Below, in pieces: positions 51,461 to 60,079 of a DNA stretch of 64,000 nt. The notes below the pieces were generated by a model. That model was not told the origin of the DNA and did no database searches. It saw only the letters and a list, made by a program, of their open reading frames with translations. This DNA comes from a bacterium Scap17 (GTDB lineage: Bacteria; Pseudomonadota; Gammaproteobacteria; Pseudomonadales; Halomonadaceae). Position numbers and translations under genes: made by a program. The stretch is from positions 3,224,001 to 3,288,000 of the forward strand of contig VINJ01000001.1 in assembly GCA_013376735.1 (NCBI GenBank), in the 5' to 3' direction. How positions within the stretch are numbered: the stretch's first letter is position 1; each line of letters begins with the position of its first letter.

Positions 51461-52639
51461 TCATTTGCTGACCAGCTTGACGCGGGAGAAGCCGAAGCCC
51501 TCGAGCACCTCTCGCAGTTCGCGGGCATTCTTCTTGAGCTCGACACGCAATGTGGAGAACTCGCGACGCAGCGGATATTCGCGTCGATAACGCACGAACC
51601 CCTCGGCATTGCCGAAACGACGCTGATAGCGACGCAGACCCAGCGCATCGCGGCGCACGTCATAGCAGGCGCGTACGCAGAGTCCCAGCGCCTCTTCCGG
51701 CGGCGCCCAACCCGTCAGCACCAGCTTGCGCAGCCACGGGTCCGGCTTGAGCTGGCCCAGCTTGCGGCGCGCCGGCAGCCCGAAGTGACGGCAGGCCTGC
51801 TGATAGATGATCTCGGTGCCCTGCATCTTGCCATCCAGGCTATGCCCGGCGATGTGCGGCGTGGCGATGTCCACCAGTGCGGCCAGCTCGGCATCGATAT
51901 CCGGCTCGTTTTCCCACACATCCAGCACGGTCAGCAGATCAGCCTGCTCCTTGAGGCGCTGCTTGAGCGCCGTGGTATCGACACAGCCTCCGCGGCCGGC
52001 ACTCAGCAGCACGCTGCCGGGCCTCATGGCGCGGATGCGCTCGGCATTGATCAGATGATGGGTCGGATGCTCGCCACCGGTGACCATCGGGGTGTGCACA
52101 CAGATGACATCACACTCGGCGACCAGCTCATCGAGGTCCACGAAGCGGGACTTCTCGGGGCGCTCATCGCTCTGGCCCTCAAGCGCGGCACGCGGCGGGT
52201 CACAGACCAGCACCTCGGCACCCAGCGACTCGAGACGCTTGACCAGCCGTGACCCGACCTGACCGGCCCCGACCACGCCGAAGCGGCGGTCCAGCTGCAG
52301 GTCCAGCCCTTCCTGCTCGGCCAGATGCCACAGCGACGACAGCACGTAATCCACCACCGAGTCGGCATTGCAGCCCGGCGCGTTGGTGAAGTGGATATCG
52401 TTGGCCGCGAGCCATTCGAGATCGGCATGGTCGGTGCCGATGATCGGCGAGCCGACGAAGCGCACCCGCGTTCCTTCCAACAGCGCCTGATCCACGCGCA
52501 AGGTAGAGCGACAGATCAGCATGTCGACGTCCTTGAGGACGGCATTGGTGATCTCGCGAGTCGGCATGCAGGTCACCTCTCCCAGTTCGGAGAAGAATTC
52601 CTCTGCCAGAGGGACGTTATCGTCCACGATGATGTGCAT
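51461..52639 (-). CDS. pdxB: Erythronate-4-phosphate dehydrogenase
   Basis: The 392-residue D-2-hydroxyacid dehydrogenase-family enzyme catalyses the second step of the DXP-dependent vitamin B6 pathway. The NAD site is FGVVGAGQVGSRLVKRL (about residues 120-136), with catalytic Arg in SAGRGG, Glu in ENEPDID and His in HIAGHSLDGK. A C-terminal PdxB dimerisation domain follows (about 290-380). ATG 52639 aligns with the MHIIVDDNVPLAEEFF start. It is divergent from the WGR-like gene. Confidence 0.95.
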   Translation of the reverse strand: MHIIVDDNVPLAEEFFSELGEVTCMPTREITNAVLKDVDMLICRSTLRVDQALLEGTRVRFVGSPIIGTDHADLEWLAANDIHFTNAPGCNADSVVDYVLSSLWHLAEQEGLDLQLDRRFGVVGAGQVGSRLVKRLESLGAEVLVCDPPRAALEGQSDERPEKSRFVDLDELVAECDVICVHTPMVTGGEHPTHHLINAERIRAMRPGSVLLSAGRGGCVDTTALKQRLKEQADLLTVLDVWENEPDIDAELAALVDIATPHIAGHSLDGKMQGTEIIYQQACRHFGLPARRKLGQLKPDPWLRKLVLTGWAPPEEALGLCVRACYDVRRDALGLRRYQRRFGNAEGFVRYRREYPLRREFSTLRVELKKNARELREVLEGFGFSRVKLVSK

Positions 52640-52718
52640 CTGTTGCCTTTCCTTGCTGTGGCAATGAGTGTCGCTGCGGGTTCACGGGCCAACATGAGCG
52701 CCTGAGTGACTTCACACC

Positions 52719-52746
52719 TTGCCGCAAGGCACGTGAAGATTACAAT
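52719..52746 (+). promoter_or_regulatory. Possible promoter of the WGR-like gene
   Basis: TTGCCG (52719-52724) and TACAAT (52741-52746) are spaced by 16 bp, about 105 bases before the GTG start at 52851. Confidence 0.5.
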
Positions 52747-52850
52747 GGTATGCTTGCTTGCCCGCCGCCGTGCCATCTTAGGCGCACGCAACGGGCGTCA
52801 CAAGCTCATGATTGAGTCCAGCCACCATCGTTTCGCCTCGGGAGTCACGC

Positions 52851-53129
52851 GTGATCATCCGCTGGGAAAGCCACCACGATTACGTTCTGGTCCATGTGCA
52901 TCAGGACATGTTCGGCGACTGGATCGTCAGCCGCTCATGGGGCCAGATAGGCACCCAGTTCGGCGGATTGAAGCACGATCTCGCCGAAAGCCACGAGCAG
53001 GCCATGACCTGGGTCAGCGACCTCGCCCACATCCAGGCCTCACGCGGCTACACTAAGGTGCTGGAGGCCACGGCCGATAGCCCGGAAGCCGAAGACGCCA
53101 TGCGCCAGATGTCGCTGCTGGAGAGCTAG
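52851..53129 (+). CDS. Small WGR-domain-like protein
   Basis: The 92-residue protein reads as a stand-alone WGR-type domain: VLVHVHQDMFGDWIVSRSWGQIGTQFGG resembles the W-G-R/Q-I-G-T core found in PARP and bacterial DNA-binding proteins (about residues 13-43), with a helical C-terminus. WGR domains contact nucleic acids. No fused domain is present, so the role is unknown. GTG 52851 is chosen because GGGAG sits at the right distance; the earlier ORF start at 52812 adds 13 residues without a ribosome site. Confidence 0.75.
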   Translation: MIIRWESHHDYVLVHVHQDMFGDWIVSRSWGQIGTQFGGLKHDLAESHEQAMTWVSDLAHIQASRGYTKVLEATADSPEAEDAMRQMSLLES

Positions 53130-53152
53130 TACGCAGCACGGTGCCAGACACG

Positions 53153-53190
53153 AAAAGACCGCCGCTACCCTGAGGTAGCGGCGGTCTTTT
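53153..53190 (+). terminator. Terminator after the WGR-like gene
   Basis: A perfect 17-bp stem (53153-53169 with 53174-53190) ends in five T and begins with four A, so it may also terminate the opposite strand. Confidence 0.93.
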
Positions 53191-53222
53191 TGCACCAACT
53201 TCTAGCGACATATCTGCGCCGC

Positions 53223-53573
53223 TCAGCGCAGAAAGCGACGCCCGTTGCGCAGGGTGAGGCCCTGCAGCTCAGTGGCTGGGTCGTGCTCGGCTGGGGGCGT
53301 CATTTCGACGCCCTGCTCGAGGCGCTGCTCGACGCCCTGCGCGCGCAACCATTCCAGCAATACCTCTTCGCCATCGGCCAGCGAATACTCCGCCCCCGAT
53401 GTGCTTGCCAGCACGGGAATTCGCGTCGCGTAACGCTCGCTCAACTGCGCATCGAAGGCAATCTCGACCCGCGTGAGCGTGACATCCGCCCCCAACGCCT
53501 GCAGCGTGGCTTCCAACCGAGCACACAGATGACAGCCCGCCGTGGTGTAGAGCCACAGCGGGATGCTGGCCAT
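53223..53573 (-). CDS. Glutaredoxin-like protein (DUF836)
   Basis: The 116-residue protein starts with WLYTTAGCHLCARLEATL, giving a CxxC redox pair (CHLC), and continues with a short thioredoxin-fold core (RIPVLAS). It fits the DUF836 glutaredoxin-like family. The substrate is unknown. ATG 53573 lies three bases past the rlmL stop, so it is translated from the rlmL transcript. Confidence 0.85.
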   Translation of the reverse strand: MASIPLWLYTTAGCHLCARLEATLQALGADVTLTRVEIAFDAQLSERYATRIPVLASTSGAEYSLADGEEVLLEWLRAQGVEQRLEQGVEMTPPAEHDPATELQGLTLRNGRRFLR

Positions 53574-53576
53574 CGC

Positions 53577-55793
53577 TCAGCCCTTCACGTCGCTGGCGCG
53601 ACGGATTCGGAAGACGTGGTGGATATCCGGGCGACGCTTGAAGTCCGGGTCCAGCAGCTTGCGCGACAGGTCTTCCACCACATGGTGCTGGCTGACGCTG
53701 TCATCCATCACGAAACGACGATGGTTGTTGGAGAAGATCAGCGTGCCGCCCGGTGCCAGACTGGCCATCGCCAGGTCGATCAGGCGTGCGTGATCACGCT
53801 GAATATCCAGGGTGCCTTCCATCTTCTTGGAATTGGAGAAGGTCGGCGGGTCGAGGAAGATCAGGTCGAACTCCTCGCGGGAGCGCTCCAGCCACTTCAG
53901 GCAGTCGGCACGCACCAGCTGATGGCGCTTCTCGCTGATGCCGTTGAGCTTGAAGTTCTCGCGCCCCCAGTCCAGATAGGTATTGGACATGTCGACGCTG
54001 ACGCTCTCGCTGGCACCGCCCAGCACCGCATGCACGGTGGCCGTCGCGGTATAGCAGAACAGGTTGAGCACCCGCTTGCCGTCCGCTTCCTTGCCCAGCA
54101 GCTTGCGCACCGGACGGTGATCCAGGAACAGGCCGGTATCCAGGTAGTCCTTGAGATTCACCCACAGCCTGGCATCGCCTTCCTGCACCTCGATACGCTG
54201 ACCAGAGCTGTCCTGGCGCGTGTACTGCGCCTTGCCCGCCTGACGCGTGCGTTGCTTGATATGGATATCGTTGGGCGAGCAGCCCAGCACCTGCGGAATC
54301 GCCGCCAGTGCATCCATCAGGCGACGCTGCGCCTGACTGGCATCCACGGACTTGGGCGGCGTGTATTCCTGCACGTGCACGTGACGGCCATAGATATCGA
54401 TGGCCAGCGCGTACTCCGGCATGTCGGCATCGTAGAGACGATAACAGGTGGTACCGCTCTGCTTGAGCCAGCGCGCCAGTGACTTCTGGTTCTTCTTGAG
54501 GCGATTGGCGAACATCTGGCCGCCCTCGCTCAGCGCGGGCTGACTGCGGGCATCTTCGGCCACGCTGTCTTCGTCAACCGCACGCTCACGCGCCGCCACA
54601 TCGATCATCAACAGCTTGCAATCGAGCTGGCCGTTGCGGAAGGCGTACTGACGATGCGCCCGCAGACCGAGACGGTGACCGAGATCCGGATTGCCGGTGA
54701 ACATGCCGAGCGTCCAGCCGCCGAAGTGACGCTTCATGCGCTCACCCAGGCTTGCGTAGAGCGGCACCAGTGCCGGCAGCTCGCCCAGACGCTCACCGTA
54801 GGGCGGGTTGGTCATCACCAGGCCAGTGGTGGCGCCCTCGGGACAGGTCAGCTCGGCGACGGAGGCGCCTTCCAGCTCGATCAGCGCCGGAATGCCGGCA
54901 CGCATGGCGTTGGAGCGCGCGGCAGAAATCGCCTGCGGGCTGTGGTCACGCCCGAACAGACGTGCGGTGACCTTGCGGCGCCCGGCAATGGCACGCTGCT
55001 CCATCTCTTCCCACAGGCCTTTCCAGATGCGCTCGTCATGGCGCCCCCAGTGGCGGCAGGCGAAGTCCTGGTTCAGCGACTGCGGCGCGATATCCGCCGC
55101 CATCAAGGCCGCTTCGATCAGCAACGTGCCGGAGCCGCACATCGGGTCGACCAGGCTCTCGCCACGCGCCGCACGCGCCGGCCAGTCGGCCCGCATCAGC
55201 AGGGCCGCCGCCAGGTTCTCCTTCAGCGGCGCATGGGCGAGATCAGGGCGGTAGCCACGCTGGTGCAGACTGCGCCCCACGAGGTCGATGCCCAGGGTGA
55301 TGTAGCCATTGTGCAGGTGCGCGTAGATGCGCAGATCTGCATTCTTGCCATCGACGGTCGGCTTGTTGCGGCCTTCCTCGAACATCGCCTCGACGATGCC
55401 GTCCTTGACGGTCTGGGCGCCGAAGAAGGTATGACGAACATCTTTCCATGTTCCGTGGAAATCGACGGCGATGGACGCACGATCCGGCAACTCCATCGCC
55501 CAATCGACACCCGAACTCGCCTTGCGCAGTTGCTCGCCGGTGTCGACGCCACCCACGCGAGTGAGCAGACGAATGATGCGGTTGGCCAGTCGCGACCACA
55601 GGATGCTGCGGTAGGCGGTTTCCTGGCTACCGTTGAAGTGTACGCCAGCGACGGTCGTGCCAGTCACCTCGGCACCCAGAGCCGTCAGCTCATCGGCCAG
55701 CAGCGTTTCGATGCCACGCGGGCAGGTCGCAAACCAGGTAGAGAGCGAGTTGCTGGGCGCGCGGGGTGTAGTCGCAGAGGTCGTATCAGTCAT
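53577..55793 (-). CDS. rlmL: Fused 23S rRNA methyltransferase RlmKL
   Basis: The 738-residue fusion methylates 23S rRNA at G2445 (N2) and G2069 (N7). It has an N-terminal THUMP domain (about residues 15-160) and the RlmL catalytic module with VDPMCGSGTLLIEAA and NPPY (about 329). Its C-terminal RlmK module has NLFCYTATATVHA (about 575) and LDPPTFSNSKK (about 645). ATG 55793 (MTDTTSATT) is used; the longer frame adds 46 unconserved residues. rlmL next to rmf and pyrD is the E. coli-like neighbourhood. A glutaredoxin-like gene follows. Confidence 0.95.
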   Translation of the reverse strand: MTDTTSATTPRAPSNSLSTWFATCPRGIETLLADELTALGAEVTGTTVAGVHFNGSQETAYRSILWSRLANRIIRLLTRVGGVDTGEQLRKASSGVDWAMELPDRASIAVDFHGTWKDVRHTFFGAQTVKDGIVEAMFEEGRNKPTVDGKNADLRIYAHLHNGYITLGIDLVGRSLHQRGYRPDLAHAPLKENLAAALLMRADWPARAARGESLVDPMCGSGTLLIEAALMAADIAPQSLNQDFACRHWGRHDERIWKGLWEEMEQRAIAGRRKVTARLFGRDHSPQAISAARSNAMRAGIPALIELEGASVAELTCPEGATTGLVMTNPPYGERLGELPALVPLYASLGERMKRHFGGWTLGMFTGNPDLGHRLGLRAHRQYAFRNGQLDCKLLMIDVAARERAVDEDSVAEDARSQPALSEGGQMFANRLKKNQKSLARWLKQSGTTCYRLYDADMPEYALAIDIYGRHVHVQEYTPPKSVDASQAQRRLMDALAAIPQVLGCSPNDIHIKQRTRQAGKAQYTRQDSSGQRIEVQEGDARLWVNLKDYLDTGLFLDHRPVRKLLGKEADGKRVLNLFCYTATATVHAVLGGASESVSVDMSNTYLDWGRENFKLNGISEKRHQLVRADCLKWLERSREEFDLIFLDPPTFSNSKKMEGTLDIQRDHARLIDLAMASLAPGGTLIFSNNHRRFVMDDSVSQHHVVEDLSRKLLDPDFKRRPDIHHVFRIRRASDVKG

Positions 55794-56280
55794 GAATCTC
55801 TCACCGGCAGGCGCCGGACTTATTCCTGTGAGTTGGCTTCTGGCACTAGCGATATTCCTATACGGCTGTCGACAAGCCAGAGGCAGTGTTCTAAAAACTA
55901 TAGGTGTAGCTGCAATTCGGAAAGGTGACACGCCATGCGAAATCGAGGATCAAGAGACACGAACCTCATTCGGGCAGCCTGTCTGTGCCGCTCAGGAGAT
56001 CGGACTTCCGGCACGGCAAGGCAGTCGCTCTTTCACCATCACGCTCGAGCATATACAGGCAAGACCTTCCATCATCTCACACTCGTGACCTTTTCCGACA
56101 AGAATGGCCAACGACGCGAGGTGATGATGCACGAGGCCGGCAGTGCCCGACAGGGCATCGGCCAACTCTCTCACTCGGCATGTCCAATGGCAGGACAGCC
56201 GCGGCCAGACAAGGTCTCGCCGGGTATGTCTCGCCATCACTGACACGCAGTGCCGATGGGTTCTCACTTAGAGGTCATCC
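55794..56280. other. Divergent intergenic region, rlmL / rmf
   Basis: These 487 bases separate divergent rlmL and rmf and should carry the growth-phase-controlled rmf promoter. Overlapping open frames (55925-56284 and 55935-56243, plus strand) show no family features and are not called. No clear promoter or hairpin stands out. Confidence 0.4.
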
Positions 56281-56490
56281 ATGAAGAGACAGAAACGTGA
56301 TCGCTTTCAGCGTGCCTATGTTCACGGCTACAAGGCTGGTGTCACCGGCCGTTCCCGTGATGATTGTCCCAGTATCGATGTCAATCTACGTGAATTCTGG
56401 ATGAGCGGCTGGCGTGAAGGCCGCGGGGACCAATGGTCGGGAATGACCGGCGTCTCCGGCATCCACAAGAACCCCATGGTGCTCAGCTGA
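56281..56490 (+). CDS. rmf: Ribosome modulation factor
   Basis: The 69-residue basic protein begins MKRQKRDRFQRAYVHGYKAG and has the GRSRDDCP and WMSGWREGRGD segments of RMF, which binds 70S ribosomes and drives 100S dimer formation in stationary phase. It is longer than E. coli RMF (55 residues) by a C-terminal tail (SGMTGVSGIHKNPMVLS). ATG 56281 follows AGAGGTC. Together with the yqjD-like gene at 32116 it suggests active ribosome hibernation in this organism. Confidence 0.96.
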   Translation: MKRQKRDRFQRAYVHGYKAGVTGRSRDDCPSIDVNLREFWMSGWREGRGDQWSGMTGVSGIHKNPMVLS

Positions 56491-57080
56491 GCACCGCATG
56501 ACGCCAAGGTTCATCATCCGCCGACCAGGAGGTCATCCCATTTCAGGAAAGCGGCACGTCACGGAATGACACTGGCAATACGGCGCGTGGCGCCCTTCAC
56601 CCCGCCGACGCAGCCTGATGCGCTGCCCAAGCGGATTATCCGGCATCACGCCACCGGCTTCTGACAAGTTACAGGGTCGGCTGGCACGTACAGAGAGGAC
56701 TCGAGGTGTTCACGGTGAGTCGGTTTAGCGACATCACCCGGAAAATCCCACGGAAGTCGCCCAGCGACACGTCAAATCACCAGGGAGGTAACGCCTTATT
56801 TCTATCTTGATGACGCGCGGCACTGACAGGCAAGAGACGCAGTAGGCAATGGGGCCGACTCGCTTCACTTCCTGAAAGGCCGAGATGTTGGCGCTCGTGT
56901 CGTTTCAATCGTGGTATGGCTCCAGAAGAGGAGGCGCAGCAGGCGACGGCCTGCGAGGACGACGGTCCAGCGCGGAGCACGACACGGGCAAACGTTCACC
57001 TTGACTGCATCAGCAGGTTCTTTCCAGGCCTGCTTCAACCATCCACGCACCCGATGAGCTCAAGGGGCCAACCCCCAACC

Positions 57081-57236
57081 GCCGTTTCTGACGGCAAAAG
57101 CGCTTCGCATCGTGCACGCTGGCTGGACATGGCAGCCAACACGACAACGGCAAATCACGCATCACTTCCCTGCCGTTGTCACATCATCATTCACGCCGGT
57201 ACCGAGGCCGCCTTCTGATGTCAGGAGGCGGCTTTT
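57081..57236 (+). ncRNA. Candidate small RNA with three hairpins and intrinsic terminator
   Basis: Stem 1 is GCCGT/ACGGC (57081-57095). Stem 2 is a perfect 10-bp pairing GACAACGGCA/TGCCGTTGTC (57143-57152 with 57171-57180). Stem 3 is an 11-bp stem (57207-57217 with 57222-57232) followed by TTTT, an intrinsic terminator on the plus strand. The nearest upstream plus-strand gene, rmf, ends 590 bases before. The transcript may be a separate sRNA, or this may be the distant rmf 3' end. The 5' end and any promoter are not identified. Confidence 0.45.
57207..57236 (+). terminator. Orphan intrinsic terminator
   Basis: An 11-bp GC-rich stem with one G-T pair, a four-base loop and a TTTT run. It points along the plus strand, but the neighbouring pyrD is on the minus strand, so some plus-strand transcript in the gap must use it. 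Confidence 0.8.
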
Positions 57237-57324
57237 CTGTGTCTGCCCTTCCCCACTCGCCCCTCCCTTGGAGTGCTGCGAGCGAAGGATGCCAGCATCA
57301 CGCTGCGACTGAGCCCTGCCCGGA

Positions 57325-58368
57325 TCACACCTTGATCAGGGTATCGGCCTTTTCCAGTGCACGCGCGCACTCACCGACCAATGCCGGGCCACGGTAGATC
57401 AGCCCGGAATACAGCTGCACCAGATCCGCCCCCGCGGCAATCTTCTCACGCGCACTCTCGCCATCGGTGATACCGCCCACACCGATGATCGGCATGTTCG
57501 GCAGCGCTTCACGCAGGCCACGAATCACCCGCGTCGACGATTCACGCACCGGGGCGCCGGAAAGTCCGCCCGCCTCCTGCGCATGCGGACTACCCGCGAC
57601 CGCCGTGCGCTCGATGGTGGTGTTGGTGGCGATGACGCCATCGATGCCGTTGTCCGCCAACGCCCGCGCCACGAACAGGGTTTCCTCGCTGTCCATGTCG
57701 GGCGCGATCTTGATCACCAGCGGCACCTTCCTGCCGCGCTCGGCATCGAGCTGATCGCAACGCTGGCGAAGCCCGGCCAGCAGCTGGCTGAGATGATCAC
57801 CGAACTGAAGATCGCGCAGCCCCGGGGTATTGGGCGACGAGATGTTGGCGGTGATGTAGTCGGCATGCGCATGCACGGCATCGAGGCAGACCAGATAGTC
57901 GCTCAATGCATCATCCACTGCCGTAGTCAGGTTCTTGCCGATGTTGATCCCCAGCACGATACCGGAGGCAGCACGCGCCTGGCTGGCTTTGACCTTCGTG
58001 ACCAGATGCTCGACCCCGGCATTGTTGAAGCCCATGCGATTGATGATCGCCTGATGCTCCGGCAGCCGGAACAGACGTGGCTTGGGATTGCCGTCCTGCC
58101 CTTTCGGCGTCACCGTGCCGACCTCCACGAATCCGAAGCCCAAAGCGGCAAGCGCATCAAGGTGATCGGCATTCTTGTCGAGACCTGCCGCCAGGCCAAC
58201 GCGATTGGGGAATTCGAGCCCCATCAGCGAGACCGGATCACGTGGCGCTTCACCGCCCAGACCGCGCGCCATGCCGAGGCGATGTGCCATGTCCAGCGCA
58301 CTCAGCGTCACACCATGAGCTGTTTCCGGGTCGAGCTTGAAAAGAAGCGAGCGAGCAAACGAGTACAT
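57325..58368 (-). CDS. pyrD: Dihydroorotate dehydrogenase, class 2
   Basis: The 347-residue membrane-associated, FMN-dependent, quinone-linked enzyme makes orotate in pyrimidine synthesis. It has the N-terminal amphipathic helices ([18 protein letters not shown]), the active-site [10 protein letters not shown] with the catalytic Ser of class 2 enzymes, and the FMN-binding IGVGGI and [11 protein letters not shown] blocks. ATG 58368 is conserved. The rmf-pyrD-rlmL cluster matches enteric bacteria. The left end faces the candidate sRNA terminator. Confidence 0.96.
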   Translation of the reverse strand: MYSFARSLLFKLDPETAHGVTLSALDMAHRLGMARGLGGEAPRDPVSLMGLEFPNRVGLAAGLDKNADHLDALAALGFGFVEVGTVTPKGQDGNPKPRLFRLPEHQAIINRMGFNNAGVEHLVTKVKASQARAASGIVLGINIGKNLTTAVDDALSDYLVCLDAVHAHADYITANISSPNTPGLRDLQFGDHLSQLLAGLRQRCDQLDAERGRKVPLVIKIAPDMDSEETLFVARALADNGIDGVIATNTTIERTAVAGSPHAQEAGGLSGAPVRESSTRVIRGLREALPNMPIIGVGGITDGESAREKIAAGADLVQLYSGLIYRGPALVGECARALEKADTLIKV

Positions 58369-58537
58369 GATGATCTCCAGACAGCGGACGGCAGGGTCGT
58401 GACGACAGCATAGCTGGGCGCGAAGTATACCCGAAGCCCGCGAGGACAGACACTGCGCGCCGGCACGCTCGCGCTGCTATCGATAAAATCGCTCACGCCA
58501 AGGCCGGCAGCATTACTCATGCTCAGGGCAACAAGAA

Positions 58538-58562
58538 AGGGCGGCCCGCTGGGCCGCCCTTG
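58538..58562 (-). terminator. Terminator of the exported two-domain protein gene
   Basis: An 11-bp stem (58538-58548 with 58552-58562) with a three-base loop, followed on the minus strand by TTTCTT, lies 38 bp past the stop at 58600. Confidence 0.88.
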
Positions 58563-58599
58563 TGTCACACCCGACTATGACGGGGTCATGCCCTGCAGA

Positions 58600-59745
58600 T
58601 CATTTCACGTCGAGCTGCTGCACGCGCACGGTGTAGTTGTTGACGCCCTGCATGGAGGAGCCGAACTTCTGACCGCTGACCCAGACGGTGTAACGCCCCG
58701 GCTCCAGCACGGTCTTGAGGTGGAAGTCGCCCTGGAAGCCTTCGCCCTTGTCGCTGGCGACGGTGTTGCCGTTCTCGTCGAGCAGACGCATCTCAAGCTT
58801 GTAGGTGCCCTCGCTGCCCGGGAAGGTCTCACTATCGATGGTCACGGTGCCGCGGTCCGCGACATCGAAGGTCATGACCTCGCCCTTCTCGAGAATGCGC
58901 ACATCGGTGACGATCTCGTCGAAACGACGATCCGGCTCCGCTTCGGCCTCGGTTTCCGTCACGGCTGCACTGCCCGTGGCAGCAGCCGTCGTGGCGGCAG
59001 CGGCAGACGTCTCGGCTGCAGCAGTCGCGGCTGCCGAAGTAGTAGCGGCGGCGCCTGTGGCAGAAGCAGCGCCTTCAGCTGCCGCATTGCCCGTTTCGAC
59101 AGCCTTCTTCTCGCGGGCGGCCTGTTCGGCGGCGGCCACGGTGGCCGGCTTGATGGTCGCGACTTCATCGTTGGCATCGACGAAGGCGGTACGACGGCCA
59201 TCGCCATCGGTGTCGAGGAAGACCAGGCCGTTGCCGGTCTCGATGCCGCTTTCCTCGGCAGACAGCTTCTCGCCACTCTCGCTCAGGCCTGCGACGTTGA
59301 TCTCATAGGTGTTGCCGCCCGACTTGCCAGCCCCCAGCTTGTCGGCGCGCACCCGTAGCTTGTAGACGCCCGGCTCAAGCTCGGTATTCATGGTCAAGCC
59401 ATCGGAGGCCCTGTCACCTTCTGCAGTGGCCACGACCTCACCCTGCTCACTCTCGAGCGTGGCTTTCATGGTGTAGGGGTCGGTCACATCGAAACTGGCG
59501 ACGCCATCGATTTCGTAGCGTCCGGCTTCCTTGATGGTGAACTGGTGCACGCTGGTACCACCGAACTGGAAGTTCTGGCTGTGGGCATCACTGCGCGACT
59601 TGAGGAACTTGGAGATGTCCAGCTTGCCTGCCGCTTCTTCTGCACGCTGTTGAGCGGGGCTGCCATCGGCCAGCACGGTCTGGGATGCCAGAGTGGACAG
59701 GCCGAGCGCGAGGGCGCAAGCGAGGGGTAATGCACGATGTGACAT
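58600..59745 (-). CDS. Exported protein with two related beta-sandwich-like domains, unknown function
   Basis: The 381-residue protein has a Sec signal peptide (MSHRALPLACALALGLSTLASQ, cleavage near residue 25). Two related ~95-residue domains follow, at about 60-155 and 285-380. Each starts with an aromatic-Phe-aspartate strand, contains D...T..L.LL-like strands, ends LEPG-Y-x-L/V-x-V...G..NxY-x-V, and recalls PPC (bacterial pre-peptidase C-terminal) repeats. Between them is a Glu/Asp-rich stretch with DTDGDGRRTAF (a possible calcium loop) and an Ala/Thr low-complexity linker of about 70 residues. ATG 59745 is chosen for the signal peptide. It stands alone. No function can be given. Confidence 0.8.
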   Translation of the reverse strand: MSHRALPLACALALGLSTLASQTVLADGSPAQQRAEEAAGKLDISKFLKSRSDAHSQNFQFGGTSVHQFTIKEAGRYEIDGVASFDVTDPYTMKATLESEQGEVVATAEGDRASDGLTMNTELEPGVYKLRVRADKLGAGKSGGNTYEINVAGLSESGEKLSAEESGIETGNGLVFLDTDGDGRRTAFVDANDEVATIKPATVAAAEQAAREKKAVETGNAAAEGAASATGAAATTSAAATAAAETSAAAATTAAATGSAAVTETEAEAEPDRRFDEIVTDVRILEKGEVMTFDVADRGTVTIDSETFPGSEGTYKLEMRLLDENGNTVASDKGEGFQGDFHLKTVLEPGRYTVWVSGQKFGSSMQGVNNYTVRVQQLDVK

Positions 59746-60079
59746 GGTGTCTCTGCCTTGTTGTACTGATGCTTTGAAAACAGAAGCCTCCAGCGAGCGC
59801 CGCAGCGACTCCGAGACTTGAAATGAGAGTCTGATAATCAAGGACTGAAAACAGGGTCTGCAGCAAAGGATCCCCCATCAGGGCCTGTATCAGTCTGTGC
59901 ACTGGTCACCACTCAGCATACCAGACAGCTGACGACAGTTACCTTACCGCAGGCTTCAGCTATCACTTTTTTATCTATCCCCCATGAAAAAGCCCTCACC
60001 GAGAGTGAGGGCTTCGATCAGCGAGTCACCAGCTACTCGCCACTTGCGTCAGCTCTTGCTGCATTCGAGGCCGAATGCA
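59746..60079. other. Intergenic region between GDH and exported protein genes
   Basis: The 334 bases hold the terminator of the GDH gene near 59990 and, further left, the promoter of the exported protein gene. A T-rich stretch lies at 59967-59974. No consensus promoter was located. Confidence 0.4.
59985..60014 (-). terminator. Terminator of NAD-glutamate dehydrogenase
   Basis: A 10-bp stem (59990-59999 with 60005-60014) has a five-base loop and is followed on the minus strand by TTTTTC. It lies 66 bp past the GDH stop at 60080. Confidence 0.88.

Larger units (their letters stand above)
56491..57324. other. 834-bp region between rmf and pyrD, mostly unassigned
   Basis: No protein gene is supported: the 100-codon plus-strand frame 56916-57218 runs into a terminator and shows no family features. 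The right-hand third holds three hairpins ending in a strong terminator (57081-57236), called separately. The left part (56491-57060) shows no recognised signal. Confidence 0.5.

Noticed and set aside
56916-57218. 100-codon plus-strand frame in the rmf-pyrD gap
   Set aside because: It ends inside an intrinsic terminator, has no ribosome site and no recognisable domain. An RNA is a better reading.
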